Part shown: in pieces, positions 8,877 through 17,904 of the stretch
Position numbering within the stretch: the first letter of the stretch is position 1
Layout: each line of letters opens with the position of its first letter
NCBI GenBank assembly: GCA_947497455.1
Contig: CANMGU010000002.1
Location: 1,024,506-1,088,505, forward strand
DNA length: 64,000 nucleotides
Direction of reading: 5' to 3'
Source of the DNA: an uncultured Sphingomonadaceae bacterium
Lineage (GTDB): Bacteria > Pseudomonadota > Alphaproteobacteria > Sphingomonadales > Sphingomonadaceae
The notes under the pieces: generated by a model
Database searches by the model: none
What the model saw: the letters and a program-made list of their open reading frames with translations, nothing else
Told to the model about the DNA's origin: nothing
Translations under genes and position numbers: made by a program

Positions 8877-10243
8877 CAGGATGCCAGCGTCTTCATGAGA
8901 TCAGCAAAGCCGGGAAAGCTTGTTTCGATCGGCGCGATATCATCAATTGTCAGGCCTGAAGCGGTCACTAGCCCTGCCACTGCGAAACTCATCGCGATCC
9001 GGTGATCAAGAGCTGTCTCAATCACTGGCATATTGTTGCCGCCAGCCAATGGTTCACCACCGCTACCGGTGATTGTCAGTCCGTCTTCTTTTTCTGTAAG
9101 CTCCACACCAATCAAGCGCAGGCCTTCCGCCATCTGTTTAAGGCGATCGGATTCTTTGACGCGCAGTTCATGCAGGCCGCTGGTGGTGGTTGTTCCTTCT
9201 GCATTCGCTGCAGCGATAAACAGGATCGGAAATTCATCAATCATGCTGGGTGCGATATCCGCCGGGACATCAATGCCGGTCAGCTTGCTATGTTTGACAT
9301 GAATATCAGCAACCGGCTCGCCACCGACGGAACGCTTTTTCTTGAAACTGATATCGCCGCCCATCTGCTGCAATATCGTGAATAGCCCCGCACGGGTTGA
9401 GTTTATGCCGACATTCTCGACCATAATATCCGAGCCGGGAACCAGCAAAGCGGCGACGACTGGAAAAGCCGCAGAGGAAGGGTCTCCCGGGACCTTGATC
9501 TTTTGTGGTGATAATTCGGCTTCGCCGGTCAGCGAAATGATCCGGTTACCATCCTTATCCGTTTCCACCGCCAGGTCAGCGCCAAAGCCTTTCAACATGG
9601 TTTCGCTGTGATCCCGGGTGGGAACCGGTTCGATCACGCGCGTAACACCGGGTGTATTCAATCCGGCGAGCAGGATCGCCGATTTGACTTGTGCTGATGC
9701 CACCGGCAGGCGATATTCCAGTGGCACTGCTGGACACAGGCCGCGCACAGTAAGCGGCAAACACGCTTTGCCATCCGATGACATCCGCGCGGTGAATTCC
9801 GCACCCATCGCAGACAAAGGTTCGATCACCCGGCCCATTGGACGCTTGGAAAGGCTGGCGTCACCAGTGAAGGTCAAGCTGATATCATGAGACGCGACCA
9901 GCCCCATGAGTAGACGCACCGACGTTCCGCTATTGCCAAGGTCAATGGCGGTTTCGGGCTGCATTAACCCACCAACGCCAACACCGTGCACCGTCCAGAC
10001 GTCACCCTTTTTTTCGATCGTAGCGCCCATGGCGCGCAACGCAGCAGCAGTGGCCAGAACATCTTCACCCTCCAGCAAGCCGGTAATTTGGCTCTTGCCG
10101 ACGGCGAGAGCGGAGAGAATCAGCGAGCGGTGAGAAATGGATTTGTCTCCCGGCACCATGATTTGGCCAGTCAATGGGCCACTGGGCTTGAATGAAGCCG
10201 GATTGGCCACCATTATCGTCTGATCTGTCGGTTTGCTGGTCAT
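8876..10243 (-). CDS. aroA: 3-phosphoshikimate 1-carboxyvinyltransferase (EPSP synthase)
   Basis: It transfers the enolpyruvyl group of PEP to shikimate-3-phosphate in aromatic amino acid synthesis. Family motifs are intact: MVPGDKSISHRSLILSALA, IDLGNSGTSVRLLMGLV, DASLSKRPMGRVIEPLSAMG, ELRVKESDRLKQMAEGL and DHRIAMSFAVAG. Overall it resembles the class II (CP4-like) enzymes, but the PEP-site motif reads GNSGTS with glycine, where CP4-type enzymes carry alanine. The first ATG is used; a second ATG ten codons in is equally possible because neither has a strong ribosome binding site. It is first in the operon with the small membrane protein and cmk. Confidence 0.95.
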   Translation of the reverse strand: MTSKPTDQTIMVANPASFKPSGPLTGQIMVPGDKSISHRSLILSALAVGKSQITGLLEGEDVLATAAALRAMGATIEKKGDVWTVHGVGVGGLMQPETAIDLGNSGTSVRLLMGLVASHDISLTFTGDASLSKRPMGRVIEPLSAMGAEFTARMSSDGKACLPLTVRGLCPAVPLEYRLPVASAQVKSAILLAGLNTPGVTRVIEPVPTRDHSETMLKGFGADLAVETDKDGNRIISLTGEAELSPQKIKVPGDPSSAAFPVVAALLVPGSDIMVENVGINSTRAGLFTILQQMGGDISFKKKRSVGGEPVADIHVKHSKLTGIDVPADIAPSMIDEFPILFIAAANAEGTTTTSGLHELRVKESDRLKQMAEGLRLIGVELTEKEDGLTITGSGGEPLAGGNNMPVIETALDHRIAMSFAVAGLVTASGLTIDDIAPIETSFPGFADLMKTLAS

Positions 10244-10424
10244 TTATGGGCTTTATAATGCAGTCGCACGCGCTTGTTTCGCGGTTGATTCGTTTCAGGA
10301 TGTGAAACGGCTTTTGACAGCGCGGCTCAGCTATGGCAAGGCGCGGCCCGATTGATTGATCGAATCCGTAATTCTTCGGAGCGGTCATTATATATTACTG
10401 ACAAATAAGGATTTGGAACCAGCC

Positions 10425-10751
10425 ATGGTGAAGCCAGAATGGGGCACGAAGCGAACATGCCCAAAATGCGGAACACGTTTTTACGACTTGGGCAAAGAAG
10501 ACCCGGTCAATTGCATCGAATGTGGTGAGACGTGGACGCCGGAGCCAAGCTTGAAATCCAAACAGCCAATGCCGTTTGAAGAAGCGCCCAAGAAAGACGC
10601 GAAGAAAGAAGATGAAGTCGCGGACGATGATCTGGATATCAACATCGACGACGATGAACCTTCGCCAGATAATGAAGTCGACCTGGGCGGCGATGATGAT
10701 CTGGGGGTCACCAAAGGCAAAGGTGACGACGACGACAACGCCGAAACTTGA
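10425..10751 (+). CDS. TIGR02300 family protein (FYDLN-acid, zinc-ribbon N-terminus)
   Basis: The start MVKPEWGTKRTCPKCGTRFYDL is the invariant N-terminus of this alphaproteobacterial family. The CPKCG and CIECG pairs form a probable zinc ribbon at residues 12-32. The C-terminal half is extremely acidic and of low complexity, rich in Asp. The FYDLN box is FYDLG here. Function is unknown. It is divergent from aroA and followed by tRNA-Ala, with a GC-rich hairpin between them. Confidence 0.87.
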   Translation: MVKPEWGTKRTCPKCGTRFYDLGKEDPVNCIECGETWTPEPSLKSKQPMPFEEAPKKDAKKEDEVADDDLDINIDDDEPSPDNEVDLGGDDDLGVTKGKGDDDDNAET

Positions 10752-10789
10752 TTTTGATACGTGCAGGCTCCATTTGGGGCTTGCAATAG

Positions 10790-10816
10790 GCGGCGCGCTT
10801 GGATTAAACGCGCCGC
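10790..10816. terminator. GC-rich stem-loop between TIGR02300 gene and tRNA-Ala
   Basis: GCGGCGCG pairs with CGCGCCGC around an 11-base loop, ending four bases before the mature 5' end of tRNA-Ala. No T-run follows. It may act as a weak terminator for the upstream gene, or as a structure affecting tRNA 5' processing. Confidence 0.4.
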
Positions 10817-10820
10817 ATAA

Positions 10821-10896
10821 GGGGCCTTAGCTCAGCTGGGAGAGCGCTTCGCTGGCAGCGAAGAGGTCAGCGGTTCGATCCCGCTAGGCTCCACCA
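10821..10896 (+). tRNA. tRNA-Ala (anticodon GGC)
   Basis: A complete cloverleaf with acceptor stem GGGGCCT/AGGCTCC (one G-T pair), D arm AGCTCAGCTGGGAGAGC, anticodon arm CTTCG-CTGGCAG-CGAAG with anticodon GGC, T arm GCGGTTCGATCCCGC, discriminator A and encoded CCA. It reads GCC (and GCU) alanine codons. No integrase or attachment-site duplication is visible beside it. Confidence 0.96.
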
Positions 10897-10942
10897 ATTT
10901 TCAGGAAGAGAGCCGATCCGGGGGATCGGCGGCCTGAAAATT
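10896..10942. other. Bipartite stem-loop directly 3' of tRNA-Ala
   Basis: An outer stem AATTTTCAGG/CCTGAAAATT encloses an inner stem GCCGATCC/GGATCGGC with a three-base loop. It begins at the last base of the tRNA CCA and lacks a terminal T-run. It could be a processing signal or transcription attenuator. Confidence 0.45.
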
Positions 10943-11016
10943 CCCGCAGCGTAAGCAAGGGCCCGGAGCGGGCGGCACTCGCATATTTTTTAGCTGTAGC
11001 GAGTGTTCGTAATTCA

Positions 11017-12201
11017 ATGACCAAATCCCCAACCCCATATGACGCAATCATCCTTGGCGCGGGCGGCGCTGGATTGATGTGCGCGGCTGTTGCTGGCCAA
11101 CGGGGCCGCAAGGTGCTGTTGATCGATCATGCCGATCAGCCGGGGAAGAAAATCCTCATCTCGGGTGGTGGGCGGTGCAATTTCACCAATATTGACACCG
11201 CGCCGGACCGTTATCTGTCGGCCAACAGGCATTTCGCCAAGTCGGCGCTCAGTCGTTACACGGCGCAAGATTTTATCGGCTTGGTAAACGGCCATAACAT
11301 CGCGTGGCATGAGAAAACTCTGGGACAATTATTTTGCGACGGTTCAGCAAAGCAAGTCGTCGCGATGCTGATGGACGAATGTCCAGATGACAAGGTGACT
11401 TTGTCATTGGGGCAATCAGTATCGGATATCCGCCACAGCGATGGTGCCTATCAAGTAGATTATGGCAATCAGTCGGCGACCGCTCCCTCCTTGGTCATCG
11501 CAACCGGTGGACCCTCCATCCCGAAAATGGGTGCGACAGGTTTCGCTTATGACATAGCCCGGCAATTCGGCTTGAAGGTGGTTGAGCCTCGTCCTGCACT
11601 GGTACCGCTCACCCTTGGCGGCGAAGAAACCCTGTTCCGTTCACTGTCTGGTGTATCGGCGCCGATTATTGCCCGTTGCGGAAAGTCTGCCTTTCGTGAA
11701 GCAGCCTTGTTCACCCATAAAGGTTTGTCGGGTCCTGCGATTTTGCAGATATCTTCCTTCTGGCGGCACGGCGAAGCTGTGAACGTCAATTTCCTGCCGG
11801 ATCTGAAACCCGATTGGTTGACGCAGCTGAAACGAGAAAGACCACGTATTTCGCTTGGCAAGGCGGTCAATGATCATTTGCCAGCCCGTCTTTCCGAAAC
11901 CCTTTTGGACCGGATCGCGCTGTCAGGTGATCTGGGCAATCTCGCCGATCGCAAATTGGAAGAAGCCTCTCGCCGGTTGTCCAATTGGCGCTTCATGCCC
12001 AATGGCACCGAAGGCTATGCCAAGGCGGAAGTCACCGCTGGGGGTATCAGCACGGCAGATCTATCTTCGAAAAATATGGAAGCTAGGCAAATGCCGGGAC
12101 TCTATGCTATTGGCGAAGCCGTAGATGTCACCGGCTGGCTCGGGGGCTATAATTTTCAATGGGCTTGGGCAAGTGGCTGGGCCGCCGCACAAACTCTTTA
12201 G
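11017..12201 (+). CDS. HI0933/BaiN-type NAD(P)/FAD-dependent oxidoreductase
   Basis: A 394-residue flavoprotein. The Rossmann motif DAIILGAGGAGLMCAAVAG lies at the N-terminus, followed by the family's GKKILISGGGRCNFTN. The second FAD-contacting region near the C-terminus reads PGLYAIGEAVDVTGWLGGYN, then FQWAWASGWAAA. The family (TIGR00275, 'aminoacetone oxidase family') holds poorly characterised flavin oxidoreductases; BaiN takes part in bile-acid reduction in gut bacteria, which need not apply here. The gene is followed by the helicase gene after a short gap. Confidence 0.88.
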   Translation: MTKSPTPYDAIILGAGGAGLMCAAVAGQRGRKVLLIDHADQPGKKILISGGGRCNFTNIDTAPDRYLSANRHFAKSALSRYTAQDFIGLVNGHNIAWHEKTLGQLFCDGSAKQVVAMLMDECPDDKVTLSLGQSVSDIRHSDGAYQVDYGNQSATAPSLVIATGGPSIPKMGATGFAYDIARQFGLKVVEPRPALVPLTLGGEETLFRSLSGVSAPIIARCGKSAFREAALFTHKGLSGPAILQISSFWRHGEAVNVNFLPDLKPDWLTQLKRERPRISLGKAVNDHLPARLSETLLDRIALSGDLGNLADRKLEEASRRLSNWRFMPNGTEGYAKAEVTAGGISTADLSSKNMEARQMPGLYAIGEAVDVTGWLGGYNFQWAWASGWAAAQTL

Positions 12202-12278
12202 ACAACCGATATTCATCACAAACCGCAGGCGATTGGCATTTCCGCGCGGCTTTCAATCTTTGCCACGGACATTTGAAC

Positions 12279-14291
12279 ATGCCTTTCTCTGCAGTATCTC
12301 CGCTTCTGGCTGAAGCGCTCGCAAATCGCGAATATGCCAAACCAACAGCGGTACAGGCCGCCGTATTGGAACCGGAAACCGAAGGCCGGGATCTGATTGT
12401 TTCGGCGCAAACAGGTTCAGGTAAGACGGTGGCCTTTGGCTTGGCCATGGCACCGCAGCTTCTGGACGATAATGGCCGGTTTCCGTTTCTGGTGGAGCCG
12501 CTGGCTCTGGTGATTGCGCCGACACGCGAGCTGGCCTTGCAGGTCAGCCGCGAACTCAGATGGCTTTATGAACCTGCAGGTGTACAAATTGCGACCTGTG
12601 TTGGCGGGATGGACGCGTCCAAGGAACGGCGGACATTGCGCCGTGGTGCCCATGTAATTGTTGGAACGCCAGGCCGTTTGCGGGACCATCTTGAACGCGG
12701 CGCGCTCGATCTCAGCAAGCTGCGCGCGGCGGTGCTTGATGAGGCGGACGAGATGCTCGACATGGGTTTTCGCGAAGACTTGGAAGAAATTCTCGACGCG
12801 ACCAGCGAAGATCGCCGGACTTTGCTGTTCTCCGCGACGATGCCGAAACCCATTGTCGCACTGGCAAAACGGTACCAGCAGGATGCGCTGCGCATCTCTA
12901 CCGTCGGCGAAGATCGCGGCCATGGCGATATTGCATATCAGGCGATCACAGTGGCGCCGGCCGATACCGAAAATGCCGTGGTGAACTTGCTGCGTTTTTA
13001 CGAGGCGGAATCAGCTATGCTGTTTTGCGCCACTCGAGAAAGTGTCCGCCGTTTGCATGCAAGCCTCGTGGATCGTGGGTTTAGCGCCGTGGCGCTATCC
13101 GGCGAGCATACACAAAGCGAGCGCAATCAGGCGATGCAGGCGCTGCGGGACAAACGCGCGCGAGTATGTGTGGCAACGGACGTTGCTGCACGCGGCCTCG
13201 ATTTGCCAACATTGAGTCTGGTGATCCATGTCGAAATTCCCCGCGATGCCGAGACCTTGCAGCACCGCTCCGGACGGACCGGCCGAGCAGGCAAGAAGGG
13301 AACCGCAGTGCTGATCGTGCCCTATCAACGGCGCAAACGGATTGAATCGATGCTGCGCGGTGCCAAGATCGAAGCGGAATGGAAAGACGCGCCAACACGG
13401 GCTGAAATTCGCAAAAATGATGCTGAGCGGTTGATGGAAAAACTGCTCCAACCCGTTGAAATTGATGAGGATGATCAGGAACTAGCGAAGCGTTTGATGG
13501 CGGAGAAAACGCCCGAAGAAATCGCCGCCATGCTGGTCCAGTCGCATCGCGCGAAAATGCCGGCACCGGAACAGATGCTCGATCGCGGTGCACAATCGAA
13601 ACCCGCACCGGGTGGGCCGCGTCCTGGCTTTGAAGACACGGTTTGGTTCAAGATGGATGTTGGTCACAACCAACGTGCCGATGCTCGCTGGATCTTGCCA
13701 GTGCTATGCCGCCGCGGACATATTACGAAAAATGAAATCGGCGCGATACGGATCAACGGTGATGACACCCTGTTCGAAATCCCGCGCCGGGTGGTTGAAA
13801 AGTTTACCAAAGCCATCGCCGAAAAGCGCGCAAATGGTGACGACACGGATGACATTACGATTACCCAATTCGAAGGGACACCGCGCGAAGCAGCCAAGCG
13901 CAATCGTAAAGGTGGACGTCGTGATAATGCCGGTGGCGGTCGGGACTACAGCAATGCCAGCAAGAAATTTGGCGGCAAGAAATTTGGAGCGAAGAAATTC
14001 GGCGACCGTAAAGGTGGCGGCGGAAAATCGGACAGTCGGGATTTTGGCAGCAAAAAGAAATATGGCAACAAGTCTGATGATGGCGGCAAGCCTTATGTGA
14101 AGCGCAAATCTGCCGGTAATCTGGAAAACAGCAGCGAAGGCGGTGGCAAGCGCGAATTTGGTGATGGTTTCAAAAAGAAGTCTGATTTCAAAGGTGATCG
14201 CAAATCCGGGTCTACAGGTGATTTCGGTAGCAAAAAGAAAAAGCCTCATCGCGGGAAGCGACCGTTTAAGGGCAAGGGCGGAAGCGACTAA
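12279..14291 (+). CDS. DEAD-box RNA helicase, DbpA-like RNA-binding domain plus Lys/Gly-rich tail
   Basis: All superfamily 2 motifs are present: AQTGSGKT (Walker A), PTRELALQV, TPGRLRDHL, DEAD, SAT, ATDVAARGLDLP and HRSGRTGRAG. After the helicase core (about residues 1-380) comes a linker. A DbpA-type RNA-binding fold (VWFKMDVGHNQRADARWILP, then LFEIPRRVVEKF) occupies roughly residues 490-560. The last 100 or so residues are a low-complexity basic tail with KKFGGKKFGAKKFG repeats. It probably remodels rRNA during ribosome assembly, as CsdA and DbpA relatives do. ATG 12279 is chosen because the earlier frame overlaps the oxidoreductase gene. Confidence 0.93.
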   Translation: MPFSAVSPLLAEALANREYAKPTAVQAAVLEPETEGRDLIVSAQTGSGKTVAFGLAMAPQLLDDNGRFPFLVEPLALVIAPTRELALQVSRELRWLYEPAGVQIATCVGGMDASKERRTLRRGAHVIVGTPGRLRDHLERGALDLSKLRAAVLDEADEMLDMGFREDLEEILDATSEDRRTLLFSATMPKPIVALAKRYQQDALRISTVGEDRGHGDIAYQAITVAPADTENAVVNLLRFYEAESAMLFCATRESVRRLHASLVDRGFSAVALSGEHTQSERNQAMQALRDKRARVCVATDVAARGLDLPTLSLVIHVEIPRDAETLQHRSGRTGRAGKKGTAVLIVPYQRRKRIESMLRGAKIEAEWKDAPTRAEIRKNDAERLMEKLLQPVEIDEDDQELAKRLMAEKTPEEIAAMLVQSHRAKMPAPEQMLDRGAQSKPAPGGPRPGFEDTVWFKMDVGHNQRADARWILPVLCRRGHITKNEIGAIRINGDDTLFEIPRRVVEKFTKAIAEKRANGDDTDDITITQFEGTPREAAKRNRKGGRRDNAGGGRDYSNASKKFGGKKFGAKKFGDRKGGGGKSDSRDFGSKKKYGNKSDDGGKPYVKRKSAGNLENSSEGGGKREFGDGFKKKSDFKGDRKSGSTGDFGSKKKKPHRGKRPFKGKGGSD

Positions 14292-14299
14292 GCCACTCT

Positions 14300-14767
14300 A
14301 TGACTGACGCTATCCAGATATTTGTCGATGCAGATGCGTGTCCGGTAAAGGAAGAGATTTACAAGGTCGCCTACCGCCTTGAAGTACCGGTAGTGATTGT
14401 AAGCAACAGTCATTTCCGCGTGCCGCAGCATCCGCTGATCAGCCGTGTGGTGGTAAGTGACGCGTTTGATGCCGCTGATGACTATATTGCGGAGCGTGCA
14501 TCGGAAAAAACGGTGGTGATCACGTCGGACATTTTGCTGGCCGATCGCTGCGTCAAGGCTGGGTCAGTGGTTATCGCTTCCAATGGTAAGCCATTTACCG
14601 CTGATTCCATCGGTGCCGCGGTAGCAACGCGGGCGATCATGGCTGACTTACGCGCAGGTATGGGAACAGAGAATATCGGCGGTCCGCCGCCATTCAGCAA
14701 AGCTGACCGGTCACAATTTCTGTCGTCTCTGGATGAAGCGTTGGTGCGTCTAAAGCGTGGCGCTTAG
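14300..14767 (+). CDS. YaiI/YqxD family protein (DUF188)
   Basis: A 155-residue protein with the DUF188 signature: IFVDADACPVKEEIYKVAYR at the N-terminus, VSDAFDAADDYIAERAS, VITSDILLADRCVKAG and a C-terminal MGTENIGGPPPFSKADRSQF. The family has a PIN-like fold with clustered acidic residues (DADACP, DAADD, TSDI), but its activity is unproven. It starts eight bases after the helicase stop, suggesting co-transcription. Its stop overlaps the convergent DUF11 gene by four bases. Confidence 0.88.
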   Translation: MTDAIQIFVDADACPVKEEIYKVAYRLEVPVVIVSNSHFRVPQHPLISRVVVSDAFDAADDYIAERASEKTVVITSDILLADRCVKAGSVVIASNGKPFTADSIGAAVATRAIMADLRAGMGTENIGGPPPFSKADRSQFLSSLDEALVRLKRGA

Positions 14768-16908
14768 TCTACCGTAACTTGAAATGTCAGAGCATAGCCC
14801 TCTGCTGGTCCCAGGCTGGCCGCAGTTGCGGTGAGGACTGCTCCGCTGATCGATGCACCAAAGGGGTCATTTTCGTCTGCACCCGTATTGTCATCATCTT
14901 CAGCTGTTGCCGCTGAACCACAATTGCTCCCGCTTTGCATCGACGCCGCTGTATAGGTCAGATTGCCCGGGATAGTATCGGTTGCACTTATCGACGAGGC
15001 GGTGGCGCTGCCGGCATTGGAGATCAATATGCAATATTGAATGGTTGCACCGGGAATGGATTTCGGGTCGGTGGTGCCGTTGACGGGGTCGCTGATCACA
15101 CTGCTGATCTTGGTAACGCTCAACGTCGTTGTCGGATTACAGAAATTAATGTCGTGAATGGAAATCGCCTGACCGTCGGGATTGGCGGGTGCGGTGCTGG
15201 CGTTGCCATATTCAATCGTTATCGTGTCAACGGGCGACGAAAATGTGACCACAACATTACCATTGGCTGAATCTGAATTGGATCCACCGTCACCAATTGC
15301 AACGTTTCCAATAACATAGTTGACCACACCATTGGTAAGTGTCGGCATCACTGTGGCGCCGTCAAAACTGCCGGTAACGGTCAATTTGTCCGCAAAATCA
15401 TTGGCGGCAAAGTCGATGTCAAAAACGGTGAATTGCACGCTGGGAACCGCAGTTGGTAAGGTGATCACTGTCGTCGCAACCTGTGTGCGATTGTCAAATT
15501 GCAGGTTCTGGTAGAGCGATTGTTCGGTGGCCGCCAATCCGCCCGTATTATTAGTGTTATCTTCCGGGGACCCATCATCATATGTGCCGCCCGTATTGCT
15601 TAGCGCGAAGTCTATTGTCCCAATATTGGTTAAGGTATAGCTGTTGTTCAATGTGCCCGATGTCCAGGTGATGCCGGTTGAGTTCCAATCGAGCAAAGTT
15701 TGATTGGCGATCGGACAAATGGCGTTAAAATTCGGAGGGGTGCCGGCAGTTCGTGTGCCCTGCACTGTGAAACTGGCGCTATCATCGTCATCCTCATTGG
15801 TGCTGCCATTACCAGGTGTGCTATCCGTATCGAAATTGGTCTGCGAAAAGACTTCTGCGAAATTGGTAATCGTTACGCCGGCCGGTGCTGTCACTGTGCC
15901 GGTAATTGTGATCGACCGGGTTTGTCCCGAAGCAATATTGGGGACGGTCCATAAACTTGTGCCGGTGGAGTAAGTCCCAAAGCCAGAAGAGCCGGTGAAG
16001 CTGAAGCCGGTTGGCAATATATCTTGAACCTGTACGTTGGTCTCAGCGACTGGCCCATTGTTGGTTAGATTCAAGGTATAATTGATCGTGCTTCCAGCTA
16101 CTGGCGTTGTGTTGCTCACGGATTTCGAAAGCGATAGGTCAGAGATTGGCGTTCCGGCTGCTTGAAAAGTGAAATCGGATAAGCCGATATACTGAGCGGG
16201 TCCCGATGGATCGCCGGGCTCATCTTGTCCGAAATGATAGGTAATACGAACCCGTTGCACCGAGATTGTACCAAAATCGACTGAGATATTGCCGTTGGTA
16301 CCAAATTGATTGCCTGCTGATCCGGTCCCATGGAAGCCTTGTACGCCAGATAGGGTCGTTGTTCCAACGACGCTCCCCAAAGAGAATGTTGTCGGTACGC
16401 TGCGGATATTTAACCAAGTACCAGTGCCGGTATCATATTCTATCGTTACGCCATCATGGCGCGGGCTGGTTGCACGGTCGACATGATCCACGACAAAGGC
16501 CAAATTGGTTACATTGGCATCAAACGTATAGATGGTCTCGAAACGATCATCCGGATCGAATGTATCATTGTCCATCGTGTAAAGCAGTGTACCGGTTTGC
16601 GATCCAATGGTCCCGTTGAAATAATTGACCATTTCGGTGCCGTAATTGTTGGTGAATGGACCACCGTCAGTAATTTGTTGATGCGTAATCGTCACCGTCC
16701 GCGGACCGGCTGCTACAGAGGCCCCTGACGGCACACCTTGAAAACTGCCGAGTCCCAAATTGGTCCAATCGGCGGTAAAAGTCTGGGCCATCGCGGTGCT
16801 TGGACTGAACAGCAAAAAGAGTGCCGCAAAGGCGCACAGCATTGTTTGTGCTGCCCATAGGCGCAGGTTGGACCGATCAGATCCCTGATGTAATTTCCCC
16901 GCGTTCAT
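14764..16908 (-). CDS. Secreted DUF11-repeat surface protein
   Basis: A 714-residue exported protein with a clear signal peptide (hydrophobic stretch to the AMAQ cleavage site near residue 42). A DUF11 (Ig-like, SpaA/CNA-like) domain begins at about residue 258 with DLSLSKSVSNTTPVAGSTIN, then TLNLTNNGP and NIASGQTRSITI. A second, divergent DUF11 copy forms the C-terminus (TTLSVTKISSV, IPGATIQYCILISNAGS, ending TFQVTVD). There is no LPxTG, PEP-CTERM or membrane anchor at the end, so it is likely released or loosely attached. Such domains usually serve adhesion or cell-surface architecture; the specific role is unknown. Confidence 0.75.
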   Translation of the reverse strand: MNAGKLHQGSDRSNLRLWAAQTMLCAFAALFLLFSPSTAMAQTFTADWTNLGLGSFQGVPSGASVAAGPRTVTITHQQITDGGPFTNNYGTEMVNYFNGTIGSQTGTLLYTMDNDTFDPDDRFETIYTFDANVTNLAFVVDHVDRATSPRHDGVTIEYDTGTGTWLNIRSVPTTFSLGSVVGTTTLSGVQGFHGTGSAGNQFGTNGNISVDFGTISVQRVRITYHFGQDEPGDPSGPAQYIGLSDFTFQAAGTPISDLSLSKSVSNTTPVAGSTINYTLNLTNNGPVAETNVQVQDILPTGFSFTGSSGFGTYSTGTSLWTVPNIASGQTRSITITGTVTAPAGVTITNFAEVFSQTNFDTDSTPGNGSTNEDDDDSASFTVQGTRTAGTPPNFNAICPIANQTLLDWNSTGITWTSGTLNNSYTLTNIGTIDFALSNTGGTYDDGSPEDNTNNTGGLAATEQSLYQNLQFDNRTQVATTVITLPTAVPSVQFTVFDIDFAANDFADKLTVTGSFDGATVMPTLTNGVVNYVIGNVAIGDGGSNSDSANGNVVVTFSSPVDTITIEYGNASTAPANPDGQAISIHDINFCNPTTTLSVTKISSVISDPVNGTTDPKSIPGATIQYCILISNAGSATASSISATDTIPGNLTYTAASMQSGSNCGSAATAEDDDNTGADENDPFGASISGAVLTATAASLGPAEGYALTFQVTVD

Positions 16909-17036
16909 AGTGTGGCATTAGACAAATAGCCTAAATATTTAGTAAAAATTTCAGCCAACAAATCCAGTTAACGAGATTTTACAATGATTGGATATGGCAA
17001 CTAAATTTATGATTTAGAACAGTTTAAAAATGCTGA

Positions 17037-17795
17037 TCAACTCCAATCACCACGCCCGGCCATCCACAGGCTTATCGCCGCAATCGCCGCTGTCTCGGCA
17101 CGCAAAATCCTGGGGCCCAGCGAGACCGGCACAGATTGGGGGAGGGCGCGGATTGCTGCATTTTCGGAATCAGAAAAGCCGCCTTCGGGACCAATCAATA
17201 TTGCGGCAGGGCCGTCATTTGCCATCAGGGCTTTACGAAAACTGCCCTCACCGCTTTCATGGATACGCTCGTCAGCAAAAAACAGATGGCGATCTGCTGG
17301 CCAATTTTGAAGTAACGCATCCAATGTAATCAGCCCATCCAGCATCGGTAGTCCGGTTCGTTCGCATTGTTCTGCGGCTTCGATCATATGTGCTCGTAAT
17401 TTATCCGGTTTGATCTGCACATTCTGAGTTCGTTCGGTCTGCACCGGGATCATTTTTGCAATGCCCAGTTCGGTGGCTTTTTCAGCAATCCAGTTATAGC
17501 GATCCTTCTTGATGGGGGCCGTAATCAACCAGAGGTCGGGTACAATATCCCGCTCCCGCGTTTTTCCATCAACAAGCAAGATCAGATCGCGTTTGCCGAG
17601 CATCGTGACATGTGCCAGATATTCACCTGTTCGATTGTCGAAAAATTTTACTGGCTGACCCTGCTGAATCCGCATCACCTTCAAAAGATAATGCGCATGA
17701 TTGCCATCCAGTCGGATTTCGGCGCCTTCGCTGAGTTCGGCATCAACATATAAGCGTGGGGCGCTATGCGGCGGATAGGCGGGTTTGGCGGGCAT
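17037..17795 (-). CDS. rsmE: 16S rRNA (uracil(1498)-N(3))-methyltransferase
   Basis: A SPOUT-class methyltransferase that modifies U1498 in helix 44 of 16S rRNA using S-adenosylmethionine. The N-terminal PUA-like region (SEGAEIRLDGNHAHYLLKVM) precedes KDRYNWIAEKATELGIAKMI and RTQNVQIKPDKL. The C-terminal knot contains AILIGPEGGFSDSENAAI and SLGPRILRAETAAIAAISLW, the family's cofactor-binding loops. The length of 252 residues is usual. It is divergent from ubiA, with about 110 bases between. Confidence 0.93.
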   Translation of the reverse strand: MPAKPAYPPHSAPRLYVDAELSEGAEIRLDGNHAHYLLKVMRIQQGQPVKFFDNRTGEYLAHVTMLGKRDLILLVDGKTRERDIVPDLWLITAPIKKDRYNWIAEKATELGIAKMIPVQTERTQNVQIKPDKLRAHMIEAAEQCERTGLPMLDGLITLDALLQNWPADRHLFFADERIHESGEGSFRKALMANDGPAAILIGPEGGFSDSENAAIRALPQSVPVSLGPRILRAETAAIAAISLWMAGRGDWS

Positions 17796-17868
17796 ATATA
17801 ATTTGGTCCGTTAGTGATCAGCCTGCCGAGCAACGGTTTTCGACCGATTTTCTCCGATGAAAAACGCC

Positions 17869-17892
17869 CTTCGACAAGTTCAGGACTAACGG
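17869..17892. repeat. REP-like element (TTCGACAAG.TCAGGA type)
   Basis: The string CCTTCGACAAGTTCAGGACT matches a short dispersed element that I recognise from many sphingomonad intergenic regions, where spurious translations give 'STSSGRT' or 'LSLSKDER'. Only one copy is visible in this window, between rsmE and ubiA. Confidence 0.5.
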
Positions 17893-17904
17893 TATAGAGC
17901 CCAT

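Noticed and set aside
10821..11016. tRNA-Ala as a possible phage or island attachment site
   Set aside because: No integrase gene, no duplicated tRNA end and ordinary chromosomal genes on both sides.
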